Positions 33,482 to 42,186 of a stretch of 64,000 nucleotides of DNA are shown here, in pieces. Position 1 is the stretch's first letter; the number at the start of each line of letters is the position of its first letter. The stretch spans positions 1-64,000 of the forward strand of contig NZ_JALJXJ010000020.1 in assembly GCF_024170005.1 (NCBI RefSeq), written 5' to 3'. A model generated the notes under the pieces. It saw only the letters and a list, made by a program, of their open reading frames with translations, was not told where the DNA came from and did not search any database. The position numbers and the translations under genes were made by a program. This stretch comes from Azospirillum lipoferum (GTDB lineage Bacteria; Pseudomonadota; Alphaproteobacteria; Azospirillales; Azospirillaceae).

Positions 33482-35995
33482 ATGGACATGCATCTCTCAT
33501 CGAACAACGGGCCCGCCGTCGAACTTAACGAGGCCGAACTGCTGAGCGCCGGCCCTGCCAGGGAGCGGCTGGTGGTGGTCGGCAACGGCATGGCCGGCAT
33601 GAAGACGGTGGAAGAGCTGCTGGCCAAGGCGCCCGGCCGCTTCGACATCACCGTCTTCGGGGCCGAGCCGCTTCCGAACTACAACCGCATCATGCTGTCG
33701 CCGGTGCTGGCGGGGGAGAAGACCTTCGACCAGATCGTGCTGAACAGCCGCGAGTGGTACGACGCCAACGGCATCACCCTGCTGACCGGCGAACCGGTGG
33801 AGGGCATCGATCGCGAGGGCAAGACCGTGGTCTCGCAGTCCGGCCGGGTCGTTCCCTATGACAGGCTGCTGATCGCCACCGGATCGATGCCCTTCATCAT
33901 CCCGGTGCCGGGATCGACCCTGCCGGGCGTCATCGGCTTCCGCGATCTGGCCGATGTCGACGCCATGCTGGCGGCGGCGGCGAAGGGCGGCCGCGCCGTG
34001 GTGATCGGCGGCGGCCTGCTGGGGCTGGAGGCGGCCAACGGGCTGCGGGTCAAGGGCATGGACGTCACCGTCATCCACCTGATGCCGACGCTGATGGAAC
34101 GCCAGCTCGACCCCTCTGCCGGCATGCTGCTGCAACGCGAGCTGGAGCGCCGCGGCATCGAGGTGCTGACCGGTGCCGACACGGCGGAAATCGTCGGCGA
34201 AGACTGGGTCAGCGCGGTCCGGTTGAAGGACGGGCGCGAACTGCCGGCCGACATCGTCGTCATGGCGGTGGGCATCCGTCCCAACATGGCGCTGGGCAAG
34301 GCGGCGGGGCTGGAGTGCGGGCGCGGCATCCGCGTCGACGACCAGATGCGCACCAGCGACCCGTCGATCTATGCCGTTGGCGAATGCGTCGAGCATCGCG
34401 GCCTGACCTACGGGCTCGTCGCCCCGCTGTTCGAGATGGCGAAGGTGCTGGCCCACGACCTTGCGGGCGGGGAGGGGGCTGCCTATGCCGGCTCCGTCAC
34501 CTCGACCAAGCTGAAGGTCACCGGCGTCGATGTCTTCTCCGCCGGCGATTTCTCGGGTGGCGAGGGGACCGAGGACATCGTGTTCCGCGACGCGGCGCGC
34601 GGCGTCTACAAGCGGCTGGTGCTGAAGGACGGCAAGCTGCTGGGGGCCGTGCTGTACGGCGACACCAAGGACGGCGCCTGGTACTTCTCGCTGCTGAAGG
34701 ACGGCGCCGACGTCTCGGCCGAGCGCGACACCATGATCTTCGGGCAGGGCTTCGGCAGCGCCGATGCCGGCGACCCGAACGCCGCCATCGCAGCACTGCC
34801 CGACAGTGCCGAGATCTGCGGCTGCAACGGCGTGTGCAAGGGCGCCATCGTCAAGGCGATCACCGAAAAGGGCCTGACCAGCCTGGACGAGGTGAAGGCG
34901 CACACCAAGGCCTCGGCCTCCTGCGGCGGCTGTTCCGGCACGGTGGAGCGGCTGCTGGCGGTGACGCTGGGCGACGGCTTCACGGCGGCGCCGAAGGTCA
35001 AGCCGATGTGCAAATGCACCCACCACACCCATGACGAGGTGCGGGCGGCCATCGTCGACCGCGGGCTGAAGACCATGGCCGACGTCTTCCAGGCGATGGA
35101 ATGGACGACGCCCGACGGCTGTGCCTCCTGCCGGCCGGCGCTGAACTATTACCTGCTGTGCGCCTGGCCGGGCGAGTACCGGGACGACTACCAGTCGCGC
35201 TTCATCAACGAGCGCGCCCACGCCAACATTCAGAAGGACGGCACCTATTCGGTCGTGCCGCGCATGTGGGGCGGCCTGACCAACGCGGCGGAGCTGCGCG
35301 CCATCGCCGATGTGGTGGACAAGTTCAACATCCCGACCGTGAAGGTCACCGGCGGCCAGCGCATCGACCTGTTCGGCGTGAAGAAGGAGGATCTGCCGGC
35401 GGTCTGGGCCGACCTGAACGCCGCGGGGATGGTTTCGGGCCACGCCTATGCCAAGGGGCTGCGTACGGTGAAGACCTGCGTCGGCTCGGAATGGTGCCGC
35501 TTCGGCACGCAGGACTCGACCGGGCTGGGCGTGAAGCTGGAGCGGATGACCTGGGGCACCTGGACCCCGCACAAGGTCAAGCTGGCGGTGTCGGGCTGCC
35601 CGCGCAACTGTGCCGAGGCGACGATCAAGGACCTGGGCGTGGTGTGCATCGACAGCGGCTATGAGCTGCATGTCGGCGGCAACGGCGGTCTGCATGTCCG
35701 CGCCTGCGACCTGCTGGTCCGCGTCGCCACGGAGGAGGAGGTGCTGGAATACACCGGCGCCTTCATGCAGCTCTACCGCGAGGAGGCCCGCTATCTGGAG
35801 CGCACGGCACCCTGGCTGGAGCGGGTCGGTCTCGACCACATCAAGGCGGCGCTGGTCGAGGATCCGGAGCGGCGTCGGGCGTTGAACGCGCGCTTCCTGT
35901 TCTCGCAGACCTTCTCGCAGGACGACCCCTGGGCGGAGCGCGCCGCCAAGGGCGTCGACCGTCACGAATTCAATCTGCTCGCCGAAGTGGGGTAA
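33482..35995 (+). CDS. nirB: Assimilatory nitrite reductase [NAD(P)H], large subunit
   Basis: An 837-aa cytoplasmic siroheme enzyme that reduces nitrite to ammonium. Order of domains: FAD/NAD(P) oxidoreductase (VVVGNGMAGMKT at about 32-43 and VIGGGLLGLEAANG at about 174-187), two BFD-type Fe-S regions (Cys446, 448, 452, 481, 484, then Cys510, 512, 547, 550), and the nitrite/sulfite reductase domain with Cys666, Cys672, Cys706 and Cys710 for siroheme-[4Fe-4S]. The start at MDMHLSSNNG follows GACGAGG. The open frame upstream is the leader. nirD follows by 6 bp. Confidence 0.96.
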   Translation: MDMHLSSNNGPAVELNEAELLSAGPARERLVVVGNGMAGMKTVEELLAKAPGRFDITVFGAEPLPNYNRIMLSPVLAGEKTFDQIVLNSREWYDANGITLLTGEPVEGIDREGKTVVSQSGRVVPYDRLLIATGSMPFIIPVPGSTLPGVIGFRDLADVDAMLAAAAKGGRAVVIGGGLLGLEAANGLRVKGMDVTVIHLMPTLMERQLDPSAGMLLQRELERRGIEVLTGADTAEIVGEDWVSAVRLKDGRELPADIVVMAVGIRPNMALGKAAGLECGRGIRVDDQMRTSDPSIYAVGECVEHRGLTYGLVAPLFEMAKVLAHDLAGGEGAAYAGSVTSTKLKVTGVDVFSAGDFSGGEGTEDIVFRDAARGVYKRLVLKDGKLLGAVLYGDTKDGAWYFSLLKDGADVSAERDTMIFGQGFGSADAGDPNAAIAALPDSAEICGCNGVCKGAIVKAITEKGLTSLDEVKAHTKASASCGGCSGTVERLLAVTLGDGFTAAPKVKPMCKCTHHTHDEVRAAIVDRGLKTMADVFQAMEWTTPDGCASCRPALNYYLLCAWPGEYRDDYQSRFINERAHANIQKDGTYSVVPRMWGGLTNAAELRAIADVVDKFNIPTVKVTGGQRIDLFGVKKEDLPAVWADLNAAGMVSGHAYAKGLRTVKTCVGSEWCRFGTQDSTGLGVKLERMTWGTWTPHKVKLAVSGCPRNCAEATIKDLGVVCIDSGYELHVGGNGGLHVRACDLLVRVATEEEVLEYTGAFMQLYREEARYLERTAPWLERVGLDHIKAALVEDPERRRALNARFLFSQTFSQDDPWAERAAKGVDRHEFNLLAEVG

Positions 35996-36001
35996 CCGAT
36001 C

Positions 36002-36394
36002 ATGGACAGCATCATCATGGAAACCGCCATCTCTGAGACTGTCTGGACCCAGGTCGGCAGCATCGACGACATCCCCGTGCTGGGGTCGCGCGTCGTCCGC
36101 ACGCCCGACGGTGACATCGCGCTGTTCCGCACGGCGGCCGACGAAGTGTTTGCGCTGGAGGATGCCTGCCCGCACAAGCAGGGGCCGCTGTCCCAGGGCA
36201 TCGTCCATGGCCGCCGCGTCACCTGCCCGCTGCACAACTGGGTGATCGAGCTGGCAACCGGCGAGGCCGTCGCCCCCGACGAGGGCCGCACCGGCCATGT
36301 CCCGGTGCGGGTGGAGGGGCGCAGCGTCGCCATCGCGCTGGGTGAGGCCAAACTGTCGCGCAGCGGTTGCCGCAAGGCCTGCGGCCATGTTTGA
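36002..36394 (+). CDS. nirD: Nitrite reductase small subunit (Rieske-type)
   Basis: A 130-aa Rieske-fold subunit. Unlike enteric NirD, which lacks the cluster, all four ligands are present: Cys56 and His58 in CPHKQG, and Cys75 and His78 in CPLHNW. It therefore probably carries a [2Fe-2S] cluster. It overlaps nasA by 8 bp. Confidence 0.94.
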   Translation: MDSIIMETAISETVWTQVGSIDDIPVLGSRVVRTPDGDIALFRTAADEVFALEDACPHKQGPLSQGIVHGRRVTCPLHNWVIELATGEAVAPDEGRTGHVPVRVEGRSVAIALGEAKLSRSGCRKACGHV

Positions 36395-39080
36395 CGGGCC
36401 AGATCCCATTGGGGGGCCGTCCTCCGGGCCGAAACGGGAGGTGAAGACCACCTGCCCCTATTGCGGGGTCGGGTGCGGGGTGATCGCGACGGTGGCGGCC
36501 GATGGCGCCGTGACCGTGCGCGGCGATGCCGACCACCCGGCGAACCGGGGGCGGCTCTGCTCCAAGGGATCGGCGCTGGCCGACACCCTGCTGCCGGACG
36601 GGCGGTTGCTGCATCCGGAGATCGGTGACAAGCGCGTGTCGTGGGACGAGGCACTGGACGAAGTGGCCCGGCGCTTTTCCGACACCATTGCCAAGCATGG
36701 GCCGGACTCGGTCGCTTTCTATGTGTCCGGTCAGTTGCTGACCGAGGATTATTATGTCGCCAACAAGCTGATGAAGGGCTTCATCGGCTCGGCGAACATC
36801 GACACCAACTCGCGGCTGTGTATGGCCTCGTCGGTGGTCGGGCACAAGCGCGGCCTGGGCGCCGACGCGGTTCCGGGGAGCTACGAGGATTTCGAGTGCG
36901 CCGATCTGGTGGTGCTGGTGGGATCGAACCTCGCCTGGTGCCATCCGGTTTTGCACCAGCGGCTGCTGGCGGCGCGGGCGGAGCGCGGCACGCGGATCGT
37001 CGTGGTCGATCCGCGGCGGACCGACTGCGTCGATGCCGCCGACCGCCATCTGGCGCTGAAGGCCGGGACCGATGCGGTGCTGTTCAACGGCCTGCTGGCC
37101 TGGCTCGACAGCCAGGACCATCGCGATGCCGGTTTCACCGCCGCCCATGCCGAGGGGGTGGAGGAGGCGCTGGCCGCCGCCCGCGCCGATGCGCCCGATG
37201 TGGCGGCGGTGGCCCGCCGCTGCGGGCTGGCCGAAGCGGAGGTCGCCGCCTTCTACGCCGAGTTCGCCGCGACAGACCGGGTGGTGACGGTCTATTCCCA
37301 GGGGGTCAACCAGTCCTCCCAGGGCAGCGACACCGTCAACGCCATCCTCAATGTGCATTTCCTGACCGGGCGCGTCGGCCGGCCGGGCTGCGGCCCTTTC
37401 TCCGTCACCGGGCAACCGAACGCCATGGGCGGGCGCGAGGTCGGCGGGCTGGCGAACCAGCTGGCCGCCCATATGGGCTTCACGGCGGAAGAGGTCGACC
37501 GGGTCGGCCGCTTCTGGCAGGCGCCGCGCGTGGCGGACAAGCCGGGGCTGAAGGCGGTCGACCTGTTCCGCGCCATCGAGGCCGGGACGGTCAAGGCGGT
37601 GTGGATCATGGCGACCAATCCCGCCGTCAGCATGCCCGATGCCGGCCGGGTGCGCCGGGCGCTGGAGAGCTGCGAGACGGTGGTGGTCTCCGACTGTATC
37701 CGCGACACCGACACCGGCCGCTTCGCCCATATCCGCCTGCCGGCCAGGGGCTGGAGCGAGAAGGACGGCACCGTCACCAACTCCGACCGCACCATCTCGC
37801 GCCAGCGCGCCTTCAGGGACGGCGCCGGGGAGGCGCAGGCCGACTGGTGGATCGTCACCCAGGTCGCCCGCCGCATGGGCTTCGCCGACGCCTTCCCCTA
37901 TGAGAGCGCCGCCGCGGTGTTCCGCGAGCATGCCGCGCTGTCGGATTTCGAGAATGGCGGGACCCGCGCTTTCGACATCGGGGCGCTGAGTGGGTTGGAC
38001 GGTGCCGGGTACGATGCGTTGGCGCCCTTCCCCTGGCCCTGGCGGGCGGGGAGCGAGCCGCAGAAGCGGCTGTTCGGCGATGGCCGCTTCTTCACCGCAG
38101 ACGGGCGCGCCCGGCTGCTGCCGATCACGGCGAAGCCGCTGCCGCGCGTGGTGCCGGACGGGGCGCTGCTGCTGAACACCGGGCGGCTGCGCGACCAGTG
38201 GCACACCATGACCCGCACCGGCCTGTCGGCGCGGCTGTCGGCCCATGCGCCGGAGCCCCGGCTGGACGTCCACCCGGCGGATGCGGCGGCGCGGGGGCTG
38301 ACGGATGGCGGGCTGGCCCGCATCGCCACGTCGGCGGGAGAGGCGCTGGCGCGCGTGCGCGTCACCGAGGCTCAAGGCGAAGGCACCGTCTTCCTGCCGA
38401 TGCACTGGACCGATCGCTTCACCGGCGGCTGCGTCATCGGCCGGCTGATCGACGACGAGGCGGTGGACCCCTTCTCCGGCCAGCCCGACCTGAAGCGGAT
38501 GCCGGCGACGGTGGAGCCCTGGCGGCCGCACTGGACCGCCTTCCTGCTGACCCGCCGGGCGGTCGAGCCGGCCCATGGCGGCTATTGGGCCCGCCGCGCG
38601 GTGACGGGCGGCCATCTGGTGGAGATGGCGGGGATGGGGGCGATCCCCGATCTTGCGGCCTGGATGCCCGGCCTCGACCCCGCCGAGGCGGTGGTGGAGT
38701 TCCGCGATCATGCGCGCGGCGGTCTGCGGATGGCCTGGATGGATGGGGACCGGCTGGACGCCTGCCTGTTCGTCGCGGCCGACGGGCGTCTGCCGCCGCG
38801 CGGCTGGCTCGCCGGGCTTTTGGAGGCGGAGGGGCTGGACGATGGCGCGCGGGCCGGGCTGCTCGCCGGGCGGGCGCCGGGGGCTGCCGCGGATGAGGGG
38901 CGGATCGTCTGCGCCTGCTTCAGCGTCGGCATCAACCGGCTGGTCGGCGCCATCCGCGACCGCCGGCTGACCAGCGTGGCGGAGATCGGCGCGGCATTGA
39001 AGGCCGGCACGAATTGTGGTTCCTGCGTGCCCGAACTCAAGGAGGTGCTTCGTCATGCCCACCAGCGCGAAGTGGCTTGA
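36387..39080 (+). CDS. nasA: Assimilatory nitrate reductase catalytic subunit
   Basis: An 897-aa molybdenum enzyme that reduces nitrate to nitrite. The N-terminal [4Fe-4S] cysteines are Cys23, Cys26, Cys30 and Cys58. The Mo-bisMGD domains include NIDTNSRLCMASSVVG, with the Cys that should bind molybdenum, and QGSDTVNAILNVHFLTGRVG. A C-terminal BFD-type [2Fe-2S] domain (Cys842, Cys844, Cys877, Cys880) takes electrons, as in Klebsiella NasA. The start MFDGPDP lies inside the nirD end. No nasB is seen. Confidence 0.96.
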   Translation: MFDGPDPIGGPSSGPKREVKTTCPYCGVGCGVIATVAADGAVTVRGDADHPANRGRLCSKGSALADTLLPDGRLLHPEIGDKRVSWDEALDEVARRFSDTIAKHGPDSVAFYVSGQLLTEDYYVANKLMKGFIGSANIDTNSRLCMASSVVGHKRGLGADAVPGSYEDFECADLVVLVGSNLAWCHPVLHQRLLAARAERGTRIVVVDPRRTDCVDAADRHLALKAGTDAVLFNGLLAWLDSQDHRDAGFTAAHAEGVEEALAAARADAPDVAAVARRCGLAEAEVAAFYAEFAATDRVVTVYSQGVNQSSQGSDTVNAILNVHFLTGRVGRPGCGPFSVTGQPNAMGGREVGGLANQLAAHMGFTAEEVDRVGRFWQAPRVADKPGLKAVDLFRAIEAGTVKAVWIMATNPAVSMPDAGRVRRALESCETVVVSDCIRDTDTGRFAHIRLPARGWSEKDGTVTNSDRTISRQRAFRDGAGEAQADWWIVTQVARRMGFADAFPYESAAAVFREHAALSDFENGGTRAFDIGALSGLDGAGYDALAPFPWPWRAGSEPQKRLFGDGRFFTADGRARLLPITAKPLPRVVPDGALLLNTGRLRDQWHTMTRTGLSARLSAHAPEPRLDVHPADAAARGLTDGGLARIATSAGEALARVRVTEAQGEGTVFLPMHWTDRFTGGCVIGRLIDDEAVDPFSGQPDLKRMPATVEPWRPHWTAFLLTRRAVEPAHGGYWARRAVTGGHLVEMAGMGAIPDLAAWMPGLDPAEAVVEFRDHARGGLRMAWMDGDRLDACLFVAADGRLPPRGWLAGLLEAEGLDDGARAGLLAGRAPGAAADEGRIVCACFSVGINRLVGAIRDRRLTSVAEIGAALKAGTNCGSCVPELKEVLRHAHQREVA

Positions 39081-39390
39081 TGGTCTCGCGGCTTTGGCGC
39101 GCCTCTTGGTCCCGCGCTTCGCGAGGATCGGTGGTGTCTCGTCCCTTCTCCCTCTCCCTCCCGCTCACGCGCAAACGAAGTTTGCGCTGACGCGACAGGC
39201 GGACCATAGGTCCGCTGAAAGCGGGGAGAGGGTCGGGGTGAGGGGGATGCACATACTGGATTTTTTGGAAAGGGCCGCCGCGCGACCCCCTCACCCTAAC
39301 CCTCTCCCCGCGGGGGAGAGGGGAACTCGGTCCGCTCGGCGAGGTGCGTGCATACCGAGGCGCACAAAGGGCGAAGACAGGTGCGGGCAA
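39081..39390. other. 310-bp gap between nasA and cobA
   Basis: No gene is supported here. An ATG at 39055 opens a frame that runs through the palindromic element into cobA, but the translated element (SGERVGVRGM and PPHPNPLPAGERG) is repeat sequence, not protein. Confidence 0.6.
39143..39329. repeat. Composite palindromic element between nasA and cobA
   Basis: The left unit has arms CCCTCTCCCTCCCGCT and AGCGGGGAGAGGG with an insert holding two small hairpins (GCGCAAAC/GTTTGCGC and GCGGACC/GGTCCGC). The right unit starts GACCCCCTCACCCTAACC and continues CTCTCCCCGCGGGGGAGAGG. The right unit is nearly identical to the reverse complement of the left unit at 24387. Confidence 0.75.
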
Positions 39391-40164
39391 GTGACCCTCG
39401 TCGGCGCCGGCCCCGGCGACCCCGACCTGCTCACCGTCGCGGCGGTGAAGGCGCTCGCCGCCGCCGAAGTCGTGCTCTACGACGCGTTGGTCGGTGACGG
39501 CATCCTCGACCTCGCCCACCCGAAAGCCGAGCGAATCTGTGTCGGCAAGCGCTCCGGCCGGCATTCCCTGCCGCAGGGGGAAATCAACGCGCTGATCGCC
39601 TTTCATGCCCGGCGCGGCAAGCGGGTGGTGCGGCTGAAGGGCGGCGACCCGATGGTGTTCGGCCGCGCCGGCGAGGAGATCGAGCATCTCGACAGCCTCG
39701 GCATTCCGGTGCGGGTGGTGCCGGGGATTACCGCGGCACTCGGTTGTGCAGCCTCCACCGGGCTGTCGCTGACCAAACGCGGGGTATCGCGCGCCGTCAC
39801 CTTCGTCACCGCCCATGGCCGCGACGGCGAGCGGTTCGAGCCCGACTGGGCGCGGCTGGCCGATCCGCAGGGCACGCTGGCGATCTATATGGGCCGCGAG
39901 CAGGCCCGCGCGGTCGGGCAGGGACTGACCGGGGCCGGGCTGCCGGCCGACACACCGGTGCTGGCGGTGGAGAATGGCTGCCGGCCCGACGAGCGCCGCT
40001 ATTGGACGACGCTCGGCGAGATGGCCGAGCAGGGGGTGGCCGCCGGCAAGGGGCCGACCCTGCTGCTGGTGGGGGAAGCGCTACGCCCGCGCCAAATCGG
40101 GACGGCGGACGCCGTTGATCTCCGCGCGCTTGGCGACTTCGCTCAAGGGTTCGATCACGACTGA
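39391..40164 (+). CDS. cobA: Uroporphyrinogen-III C-methyltransferase
   Basis: A 257-aa SUMT that makes precorrin-2 for siroheme, the cofactor of NirB. The tetrapyrrole methylase motifs are VGAGPGDPDLLT, RLKGGDPMVFGRAGEE, and VPGITAALGCAASTG. The length is normal when started at GTG 39391 (MTLVGAGPGDP). Longer frames begin at 39016 or 39055 but cross the repeat element. It is cotranscribed with nasA or read from within the gap. The last 84 bp overlap the opposite-strand NlpC gene. Confidence 0.9.
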   Translation: MTLVGAGPGDPDLLTVAAVKALAAAEVVLYDALVGDGILDLAHPKAERICVGKRSGRHSLPQGEINALIAFHARRGKRVVRLKGGDPMVFGRAGEEIEHLDSLGIPVRVVPGITAALGCAASTGLSLTKRGVSRAVTFVTAHGRDGERFEPDWARLADPQGTLAIYMGREQARAVGQGLTGAGLPADTPVLAVENGCRPDERRYWTTLGEMAEQGVAAGKGPTLLLVGEALRPRQIGTADAVDLRALGDFAQGFDHD

Positions 40165-40848
40165 CATGGTGAAGACGGTGGCGTGCAGCAGGTTCGTCCC
40201 GTCCACCATCAGACCGACATGGCCGGGGAAGAAGACGATGTCGCCGCGCTCATAGGCGACATCCTGACCGTCCTCGGACAGCCACGTCCCCAGCCGTTCG
40301 TCCTTGCGCTGCATGCCGCTGCTGTGGTGGGAGACGACGCCGGCCGCCGCCATGGCGGTCAGCACCAGTCCGGAACAGTCGATGCCGAAGCTGCTGCGCC
40401 CGCCCCAGACATAGGGCGTCTCCAGGAAGCGCAGGGCGGTGGCGATGTGGTCGCGCGCGGGGGCGGCGTCCACCGGCTCCAGCCAGCCCGCGAACAGCCA
40501 AAGCCCGTCGTCGGTGCCGACCCAGCCGTTTTCGGCCCGACCGTCCAGCGTCACCAGCGCCCCGAAGCTGAGCGTTGCCACTGGCGGCGCCCGGTGCGTC
40601 GGTCCGGGGTGCAGGTCGGCGCGCAAGGCCCGCACGCGGTGGGTGGGGGTGACAGGCTCCAGATGCGGGGTGCCGGGGGGCAGCCAGCCGACATGGCCGT
40701 CGAAGCCATTCTCCGCCCGCAGCCAGCCATCGCGCTCCTCCAGAATGCGGAAGCGTTCGCCGCGGATCATCTCGCTGGTCTGGGGAACGCCGTTCTTCGG
40801 CTCCTCCAGCAGGACGGCGTGCGGGGCGGTCAGTTGGCGGATGGTCAT
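40081..40848 (-). CDS. NlpC/P60-family peptidoglycan hydrolase
   Basis: A 255-aa protein with two bacterial SH3-like domains (about residues 1-125) and an NlpC/P60 domain. Catalytic Cys158 (GIDCSGLVLTAM), His210 (FFPGHVGLMVDG) and probably His222 are present. It likely cleaves gamma-D-glutamyl-diamino acid bonds of peptidoglycan. No signal peptide is evident, so it may act on imported muropeptides. The end overlaps cobA. Confidence 0.85.
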   Translation of the reverse strand: MTIRQLTAPHAVLLEEPKNGVPQTSEMIRGERFRILEERDGWLRAENGFDGHVGWLPPGTPHLEPVTPTHRVRALRADLHPGPTHRAPPVATLSFGALVTLDGRAENGWVGTDDGLWLFAGWLEPVDAAPARDHIATALRFLETPYVWGGRSSFGIDCSGLVLTAMAAAGVVSHHSSGMQRKDERLGTWLSEDGQDVAYERGDIVFFPGHVGLMVDGTNLLHATVFTMSVVIEPLSEVAKRAEINGVRRPDLARA

Positions 40849-40924
40849 GGTGGCGGGCCGGAATTGGGAAAACCGGCTGCGACCTTAGCGCCGGTGCCGA
40901 TGTGACGCGAGGGATAAAGCGCAT

Positions 40925-40953
40925 CCGTCATTTTGACGGTCTTTCCGTCATTT
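40925..40953. promoter_or_regulatory. CCGTCATTT repeats before the saccharopine-dehydrogenase-like gene
   Basis: CCGTCA-TTT-TGACGG (40925-40939) is an inverted repeat, and CCGTCATTT occurs again at 40945-40953, exactly 20 bp on. They lie in the divergent gap between the NlpC gene and the dehydrogenase, about 140 bp before the latter's start, and could be a regulator operator. Confidence 0.4.
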
Positions 40954-41090
40954 CGCCGGAAATCTCAAGCGTGACCGGCGCATTGCCCGGTTCTGCCCGG
41001 CCGCATCCGCCGACATTTTCTGTGTGCGGGCCAAATCGTCAGCGCGGCTCGCCAACATGGGACACGGCTGAGAACAGAGGAGCGGGAGAG

Positions 41091-42170
41091 ATGGCAACGA
41101 TGAAGGTTCTGGTTCTGGGTGCCGGCAAGATCGGGTCGATGATCGGCACGCTGCTGTCGCAGACCGGCGATTTCGCCGTCACCATCGGTGACCGGGACGA
41201 GGCGCTGCTGTACCGCGCCGAACATGCCGGGCTGCGGGTGATGCGCGTCGATGTCGAGGATCGGGATTCGCTGCGCGCCGCCATGGCGGGCCAGCATGCG
41301 GTCTTGAGCGCCTGCCCCTTCACCCTGACGCCGGCCATCGCCACCGCCGCCGTCGCGGCCGGCGCCCATTACCTGGACCTGACCGAGGATGTCGCCGCCA
41401 CCCGCAAGGTGAAGATGCTGGCGGAGACCGCCGACACCGCGCTGATCCCGCAATGCGGTCTGGCGCCGGGCTTCATCTCCATCGTCGGCCATGACCTCGC
41501 CCGCCGCTTCGACGAGCTGCACAACCTGCATCTCAGGGTCGGCGCCCTGCCGCAATATCCGACCAACGCCCTGAAATACAATCTGACCTGGAGCACCGAC
41601 GGGCTGATCAACGAATATTGCAACCCGTGCGAGGCCATCGTCGACGGCCGCCCGCACGAGGTGATGCCGCTGGAGGGCGACGAGCGCTTCGCGCTGGACG
41701 GCGTCGATTACGAGGCCTTCAACACTTCGGGCGGGCTGGGTTCGCTGTGCGAGACGCTGGCCGGCAAGGTGCGGAACCTCGACTACAAGACCGTGCGCTA
41801 TCCCGGCCACCGCGACATCGTCCGCCTGCTGATCCGCGACCTGCGGCTGGGCGAGCGCCGCCACCTGCTGAAGGACGTGCTGGAGACCGCGGTGCCGCTG
41901 ACGCTGCAGGACGTGGTGCTGGTGCTGGCGACCGCCACCGGCATGCAGGACGGCGAACTGCGGCAGGAGACCTTCGCCACCAAGATCTACAGCAAGCCGA
42001 TCGCCGGCCGCAGCTGGAGCGCCATCCAGGTCACCACCGCCGCCGGCATCTGCGCCGTGCTGGATCTGCTGCGCGAGGGCTCCATCCCGCAGGCGGGCTT
42101 CATCCGTCAGGAGCAGGTGCCGCTGGACGCCTTCCTGAACAACCGCTTCGGCCGGCATTACAAGGGGTGA
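41091..42170 (+). CDS. Saccharopine dehydrogenase-like oxidoreductase
   Basis: A 359-aa Rossmann-fold enzyme. VLVLGAGKIGSMIGTLLSQT binds the nucleotide, GAHYLDLTEDVAATRKV and IPQCGLAPGFISIVGHDL are typical of the saccharopine dehydrogenase / carboxynorspermidine synthase family. The reaction could be in lysine catabolism or polyamine synthesis, and the sequence alone cannot decide. Start has AGGAGCGGGAGAG just upstream. The neighbouring genes give no pathway context. Confidence 0.8.
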   Translation: MATMKVLVLGAGKIGSMIGTLLSQTGDFAVTIGDRDEALLYRAEHAGLRVMRVDVEDRDSLRAAMAGQHAVLSACPFTLTPAIATAAVAAGAHYLDLTEDVAATRKVKMLAETADTALIPQCGLAPGFISIVGHDLARRFDELHNLHLRVGALPQYPTNALKYNLTWSTDGLINEYCNPCEAIVDGRPHEVMPLEGDERFALDGVDYEAFNTSGGLGSLCETLAGKVRNLDYKTVRYPGHRDIVRLLIRDLRLGERRHLLKDVLETAVPLTLQDVVLVLATATGMQDGELRQETFATKIYSKPIAGRSWSAIQVTTAAGICAVLDLLREGSIPQAGFIRQEQVPLDAFLNNRFGRHYKG

Positions 42171-42186
42171 GCGTATGGGGCCGATC

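Noticed and set aside
33497..36451. Minus-strand open frame of 984 codons opposite nirB
   Set aside because: It is a shadow of nirB, with Arg/His/Gln-rich composition and no recognisable motif.
36219..39062. Minus-strand open frame of 947 codons opposite nasA
   Set aside because: It is a shadow of nasA, for the same reasons.
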